A stretch of 64,000 nucleotides of DNA from positions 56,848 to 120,847 of the forward strand of contig JBHGBD010000016.1 of NCBI GenBank assembly GCA_041946825.1. The letters run 5' to 3'. Every line of letters begins with the position of its first letter. The first letter of the stretch is position 1. Shown piece by piece: positions 61,301-64,000 of this stretch. Source of the DNA: CAZTHM01 sp041946825. Its GTDB lineage: Bacteria; Acidobacteriota; Terriglobia; UBA7540. A program made the position numbers and the translations under genes. Below the pieces are notes generated by a model. It did not search any database. It was given only the letters and a program-made list of their open reading frames with translations, and had not been told where the DNA came from.

Positions 61301-61888
61301 GGCAATTGAGCTGTTGTTGATGCCGATGGTCTCGCCGCCGTAGGAGGGCCGGTTGACGCCGCCGTTGGCTTGCATGACCGCGCCGGGGAGCAGCTTGACG
61401 AACTCGGTGGCATTCCGGCTGATTAGCGACAGGTCTTCCAGATCTCGGGCGGAAATCAAGGCGGCCTTTTCGCCCGTGTCTTTAAGCGCCACGCCTGTCA
61501 CGGTCTCGGTAACCTGGATAGTCGTGGTACTTACCGCCACGGTCAGGTAGATGGTCATGGTCCGGCTGTCGCCACCGTTGAGGACGATGCCGGTGCCCTT
61601 CCAGTGTCTGAACCCTTGCATCACCACCTCGACCTGGTAAGTGCCAGCAGGGAGAGATGAGGCGTTGAAGAACCCCTCGGCGTTCGTGGCAAGCTTGCGA
61701 GCCACCCCGGAGTTGGCGTTGGTGACGGTGACGTCTGCTCCAGGCACGACGGCGCCGCTGCTGTCACTCACTGTTCCGGTCAGGGTTGCAAAGAGGGACT
61801 GTGCTGCCGCTGGCGGCCCGCAGAGCAAGCACGTCAGCGTTGCACCAAGGAATAAGGCCAGTAATGCAGATTTGAAACGTATCCTCAC
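58319..61888 (-). CDS. Oar-type TonB-dependent outer-membrane receptor
   Basis: A 1189-residue outer-membrane protein. A signal peptide (SALLALFLGATLTCLLCGPP) is followed by a carboxypeptidase-regulatory-like domain at about 30-110 (GTVSDSSGAVVPGADVTVTN). A plug domain then has VEVTTANFTAENAKGP-like and TVTKAGGNTFHGSAYMY segments, and a long beta-barrel ends RRIMEFGVKYSF with the terminal Phe typical of BamA substrates. The GTG at 61888 has GGGAGG upstream. Oar-like receptors are abundant in Acidobacteriota; this one could import oligosaccharides or peptides. A terminator separates it from the TPR operon. Confidence 0.94.
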   Translation of the reverse strand: MRIRFKSALLALFLGATLTCLLCGPPAAAQSLFATLTGTVSDSSGAVVPGADVTVTNANSGVARKLATNAEGFFNASSLPAGTYQVEVVMQGFRHWKGTGIVLNGGDSRTMTIYLTVAVSTTTIQVTETVTGVALKDTGEKAALISARDLEDLSLISRNATEFVKLLPGAVMQANGGVNRPSYGGETIGINNSSIAGNTGGLSSVTINGQSVDITQDGQHVFDPGASGAATPVNPNPDMISEVKVTTANFTAENAKGPVIVNTVTKAGGNTFHGSAYMYGRNSKWNANDAFNNMVGAPKPKSSYYYPGGNIGGPVVIPGTGFNRSRQKLFFFEGYENYHQTLDGGVARAFIMTPEMLDGDFSALSNYGSTVGRPTLGVVPTQPSAGSSLGFDQRAAAGCTITSGILSPECISPSAQALLKAYMPAPNISNPEAHNGYNYIQTFSVPQNSYQNMIRVDWNISDNTKVYATWSRQRETQNQPLGLWASTASDWVVPSPTNIIGANGSDFTSLSLVHVFSPTMTSETRFGYTKINFPNAPEDPTKVLRSSLPGFSLHGIYGNPAVPDITSWSNTIPNFGGANLGATYHPTMICYKGIPSVAQNLTKVIGTHTTKYGFYFEHVYNKQDNWGQYMGVLYYNQWSAISGNNYADMLMGIGMGSFLEQALPPPSQIAQNVASWYVQDDWKVTRRLTLQYGLRFEHYAKPYDATGFGLAIFDRSRYSNDPADLDNNTGVFWNKLDSSVPLSGSDSRFLFFSPRIGAAWDVFGTGNTVLRGGWGKYRFYDSVQSNNYTAPTNTAMGSVSWSCGQNDPLCPTWEGIDDHALAAPVFGSGLGPGLKGIAVVDPTDDEQPLVTTYVFSIDQRLPGKFLLELSYVGNHTDFMQANPNINAVPLGGLFDATCDITTSGCQQVHRPYLNYQNMAMSLTAGSSRFDSLQVSLLRNVGFLNMQANYTWSKALGAGPTINNGGLTGALPGYGAQYYRGVLPNNRAHVMNLVYVFSLPSTRRGHPIVRGVVNGWQISGITTIESGANLTAQSWNLNYGRDNGTDADGNTIFYDNIHTLGTPDVTLQPLVVCNPAIGLKPHQYITPACFKPSPTDGTLGTGGMPYLSGPMFWNSDLSLMKNFRISERQNLQVRFAAFNFMNHSLWSFTQNDNNLILHFGADGQVTNPNFGVAQYKYGRRIMEFGVKYSF

Positions 61889-62104
61889 GTGCGTATACCT
61901 CCCTTCGTATATCCCGGAGACCCAACCCACACCCGGAGGCCGGAGCGTGCCTGCAAATACACTCCACCTCAGGCCTGGAGTCTGGCTTCGTGCCCCGCTC
62001 GATACAAGGCTACAGGCGTTACGTAACGGTTACGGACCGGCAAACTCCCTTGCGGCAGGCCAATTCCACCACCCGGACACTCTGTCCCAGCGGTTATTTG
62101 TCAA

Positions 62105-62133
62105 TTGTTACACCTCCAACCCGGTGCTACACT
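62105..62133 (+). promoter_or_regulatory. Sigma-70 promoter of the malectin gene
   Basis: TTGTTA (62105-62110) and TACACT (62128-62133) are 17 bases apart, with TGC just before the -10 (extended element). Transcription would start about 10-15 bases before the ATG. A perfect palindrome GTTACGTAAC at 62018-62027 lies upstream, in the divergent region to the Oar gene. Confidence 0.6.
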
Positions 62134-62150
62134 CCGCATGGCGAGGATGT

Positions 62151-63770
62151 ATGGGAATGGCAACTCCGCTGCCGTACGCGCGAGAGAAAGCGGAACTCGA
62201 CCGCGTCCTGGGCTCGGAAGTTTTCGCGAAATCTCCTACCTCTTCCAAGTTGCTCCAATTCATCTGCAAGAAGTTTTTTGAGGACAAGGCGCCTGACCTG
62301 AAGGAATACACCATCGGCGTGGAAGCGCTGGGGCGCGCGTCAGGCTTCGATCCCACCACGAGTTCGATCGTACGAGTCGAGATCCACAGGGTCCGGGAAA
62401 AGCTGAAGAAGTACTACGAAGGGGAAGGCGCCGATCACCCCATCCGAATCTATTTGCAGGCGGGGAACTACTCTCCCCAATTCCTACCGCGCGGGGAACC
62501 CGCAAATGGCAGCGTCGCGGGGCCAGAGGCGTGGCGTCCAGGCGAAGCAGCAGGAATCCCATCTGAAACGCTCACAGTCGAAGCGGAGAACCCGTCACAG
62601 GCTGCTTTGGGTGAAGCGGCTCGCATGGACGCGCCCGAGCAAACGCCAACCGCTCGGAAGCCTTTGGGGAGAATTCTGGCGCTGGGTGTCGCTGGAATTG
62701 CGGTTGTCCTCGGCCTGACCCTGTGGACAATCTGGAAGGGGAGGACTTCGGCATCCGCGTCTTTGGCGCCGGCAAGTCGGCACGTTACGCTCCCCCCGCC
62801 GCTACAGACGGAAAGTGAGGTGCGGATCCTTGCCGGGTACTCCCGGGATCGTTACATTGATCGTGCCGGACGGACCTGGCGGACCGATCGGTACTTCAAT
62901 GGCGGCACGGTTTTGGAGGGCCCGCGGGATTTCATCCCGCGCACATCCGATCCGATGGTCTTCCGAAGCGCGCGGACGGGAGATTTTTCCTACGATATCC
63001 CACTCAAGCCGGGAGTCTACGAACTCCATCTCTTCTTTGCCGAGCCGAAGTTTGGCCCCGCGACTTACGCCGGTGGGGGTGAAAGCAGCCGCATCTTTTC
63101 TGTGGAAGCCAATGGCCAGCCGATCCTAACCGACTGCGACGTTGTCAGCCAGGCCGGCGGCTCCAGCATCGCGCTCCAACGCACGTTCAAAGATGTTACG
63201 CCGGCGGCAGATGGTTACTTGCACTTGAAATTCCTGAGGTATGAGGATCAGCCGCTGGTGAACGCTCTGGAAATCCTGCCCGTCACGCCCGGCAAGATGC
63301 GCCCGGTACGAATCGTGGCGCAGGACACTTCGTTTACCGACAGCGCCGGGAGGATCTGGAGTCCCGACACCTACTTCAGCGGAGGCCGATTGACCCGCCG
63401 TAAAGGGTCGGTCGCCGACACCGAGGAGCACGACCTCTATGGCGGCGAACGGTATGGAAGGTTCGACTATTCCGTCCCGGTTGCCGCTGGCAGGTACAGC
63501 CTCACGCTCTACTTTTCTGAGACCTACTTCGGGACCGCGAATTCGGGGTTTGGTGGTGTTGGGAGCCGTGTGTTCGATGTGTACTGCAACGGAGTGCATC
63601 TGTTGAAAAACTTCGACATCTTCAAGGAAGCCGGCGGCGCCAGCCGCGCGTTGACAAGATCTTTCCATGGGCTGGAGCCCAACGCCGCCGGACAGCTCCT
63701 GGTTTCTTTCGTCCCGGTCAGGAATTACGCCTGCCTCAACGCCCTCGAGGTGGTCGACGAGTCTGAGTAG
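62151..63770 (+). CDS. Membrane protein with N-terminal regulatory-type domain and two malectin domains
   Basis: A 539-residue protein. Residues 8-110 match a domain found at the N-terminus of many bacterial cyclase- or CadC-like proteins: LDRVLGSEVFAKSP, LKEYTIGVEALGR, SSIVRVEIHRVREKLKKYY. One TM helix lies at about 177-197 (ILALGVAGIAVVLGLTLWTIW). Two malectin-like carbohydrate-binding domains follow (about 223-380 and 385-539), both starting VRI(L/V)A and containing a YF(N/S)GG motif. The ATG at 62151, or the one at 62157, fits the upstream GAGGA. The layout suggests cytoplasmic DNA- or protein-binding coupled to periplasmic sugar binding. Confidence 0.9.
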   Translation: MGMATPLPYAREKAELDRVLGSEVFAKSPTSSKLLQFICKKFFEDKAPDLKEYTIGVEALGRASGFDPTTSSIVRVEIHRVREKLKKYYEGEGADHPIRIYLQAGNYSPQFLPRGEPANGSVAGPEAWRPGEAAGIPSETLTVEAENPSQAALGEAARMDAPEQTPTARKPLGRILALGVAGIAVVLGLTLWTIWKGRTSASASLAPASRHVTLPPPLQTESEVRILAGYSRDRYIDRAGRTWRTDRYFNGGTVLEGPRDFIPRTSDPMVFRSARTGDFSYDIPLKPGVYELHLFFAEPKFGPATYAGGGESSRIFSVEANGQPILTDCDVVSQAGGSSIALQRTFKDVTPAADGYLHLKFLRYEDQPLVNALEILPVTPGKMRPVRIVAQDTSFTDSAGRIWSPDTYFSGGRLTRRKGSVADTEEHDLYGGERYGRFDYSVPVAAGRYSLTLYFSETYFGTANSGFGGVGSRVFDVYCNGVHLLKNFDIFKEAGGASRALTRSFHGLEPNAAGQLLVSFVPVRNYACLNALEVVDESE

Positions 63771-64000
63771 GGCGGCACTCGCACCGAGAGGCGGTCCGAA
63801 TTCCCACGATCCGTACGTTCTTCCCGCGGCCGAAGTTGTCGGACCGACCACGGACACTTTGCCGAGCGTCTGGCGTTACTCGCCAAATCATCCAGCGCGC
63901 CCAGGCCAGCCCGCCGCTCCCTTCGTAGATGCCCCAGCCGGAATCTACGAGCACCCGCTGGTCGAGCCGCAATTCATGCAGCGGTAGCAGCTTCCGTTAC
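63771..64000. other. Unassigned sequence at the window end
   Basis: Neither strand shows a convincing coding start, motif or RNA. A minus-strand frame at 63736-63972 has no recognisable family features and runs into the malectin gene. Confidence 0.4.

Overview
The window reads as a GC-rich chromosomal segment of a free-living Gram-negative bacterium, most likely an Acidobacteriota member. That assignment is an inference from gene content: a large Oar-type TonB-dependent receptor with a carboxypeptidase-regulatory N-terminus, an ASPIC/UnbV FG-GAP protein beside twin secreted TPR proteins, a giant Ser/Thr kinase with TPR and PEGA repeats, several PilZ proteins, a HemD/CobA fusion in a ccsA-hemA-hemC block, and a membrane malectin protein with a CadC/cyclase-associated N-terminus. 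No rRNA, tRNA, CRISPR array, prophage or complete insertion sequence was seen. Coding density is high and both strands are used in short operons.

Layout. 1-2861 (minus): dipeptidase M19, two cyclophilins and a cut-off secreted protein, with 4-base or near overlaps. 3052-9577: a GAF protein, inositol-1-phosphate synthase, an FHA-GAF-PP2C phosphatase, a HAD hydrolase and a PolX/PHP DNA polymerase. 9796-12807: an NtrB/NtrC-like kinase and sigma-54 activator pair. 12984-21032 (plus): a compact cluster of radical SAM enzyme, stand-alone receiver, acyl carrier protein, ketoacyl synthase, MGDG-synthase-like glycosyltransferase, AMP-forming ligase, MtnX-like phosphatase and class III aminotransferase, followed by a convergent class IV aminotransferase. 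I cannot match this set to a named pathway; it looks like an undescribed glycosylated and/or aminated lipid pathway. 22130-25591: a secreted protein, a cold-shock protein with a clear terminator, a Nudix hydrolase, a small secreted protein and a LytTR regulator. 25633-30385 (minus): heme biosynthesis.

30653-42566 carries two PilZ-zinc-ribbon-PilZ proteins, an intergenic region with paired 51-base repeats, a phosphotriesterase-like hydrolase, a VOC protein, a siroheme nitrite/sulfite reductase and the 1871-residue kinase. The reductase is preceded by a consensus promoter, a nearly leaderless 25-codon polycysteine leader ORF, a predicted antiterminator and an intrinsic terminator. Together these make a complete cysteine-attenuation device, the best-supported regulatory find here.

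42574-46195 (minus): an ECF sigma factor, its zinc-finger anti-sigma factor, a DUF4097 protein, shikimate kinase and a secreted DUF3108-like protein. 46312-52363: a secreted beta-propeller, a SpoIVB-type S55 peptidase, an RsbW-like kinase, a single PilZ protein and an XRE regulator. 52364-53107 holds a decayed fragment of an ADP-ribosylglycohydrolase. 53108-63770: three secreted TPR proteins, the CRTAC1-like protein, the Oar receptor and a divergent membrane protein that may be a ToxR-like sugar-sensing regulator.

Many start codons were reassigned from the longest open frame by Shine-Dalgarno position and family N-termini. Functional names rest on motifs read by eye, without database searches.
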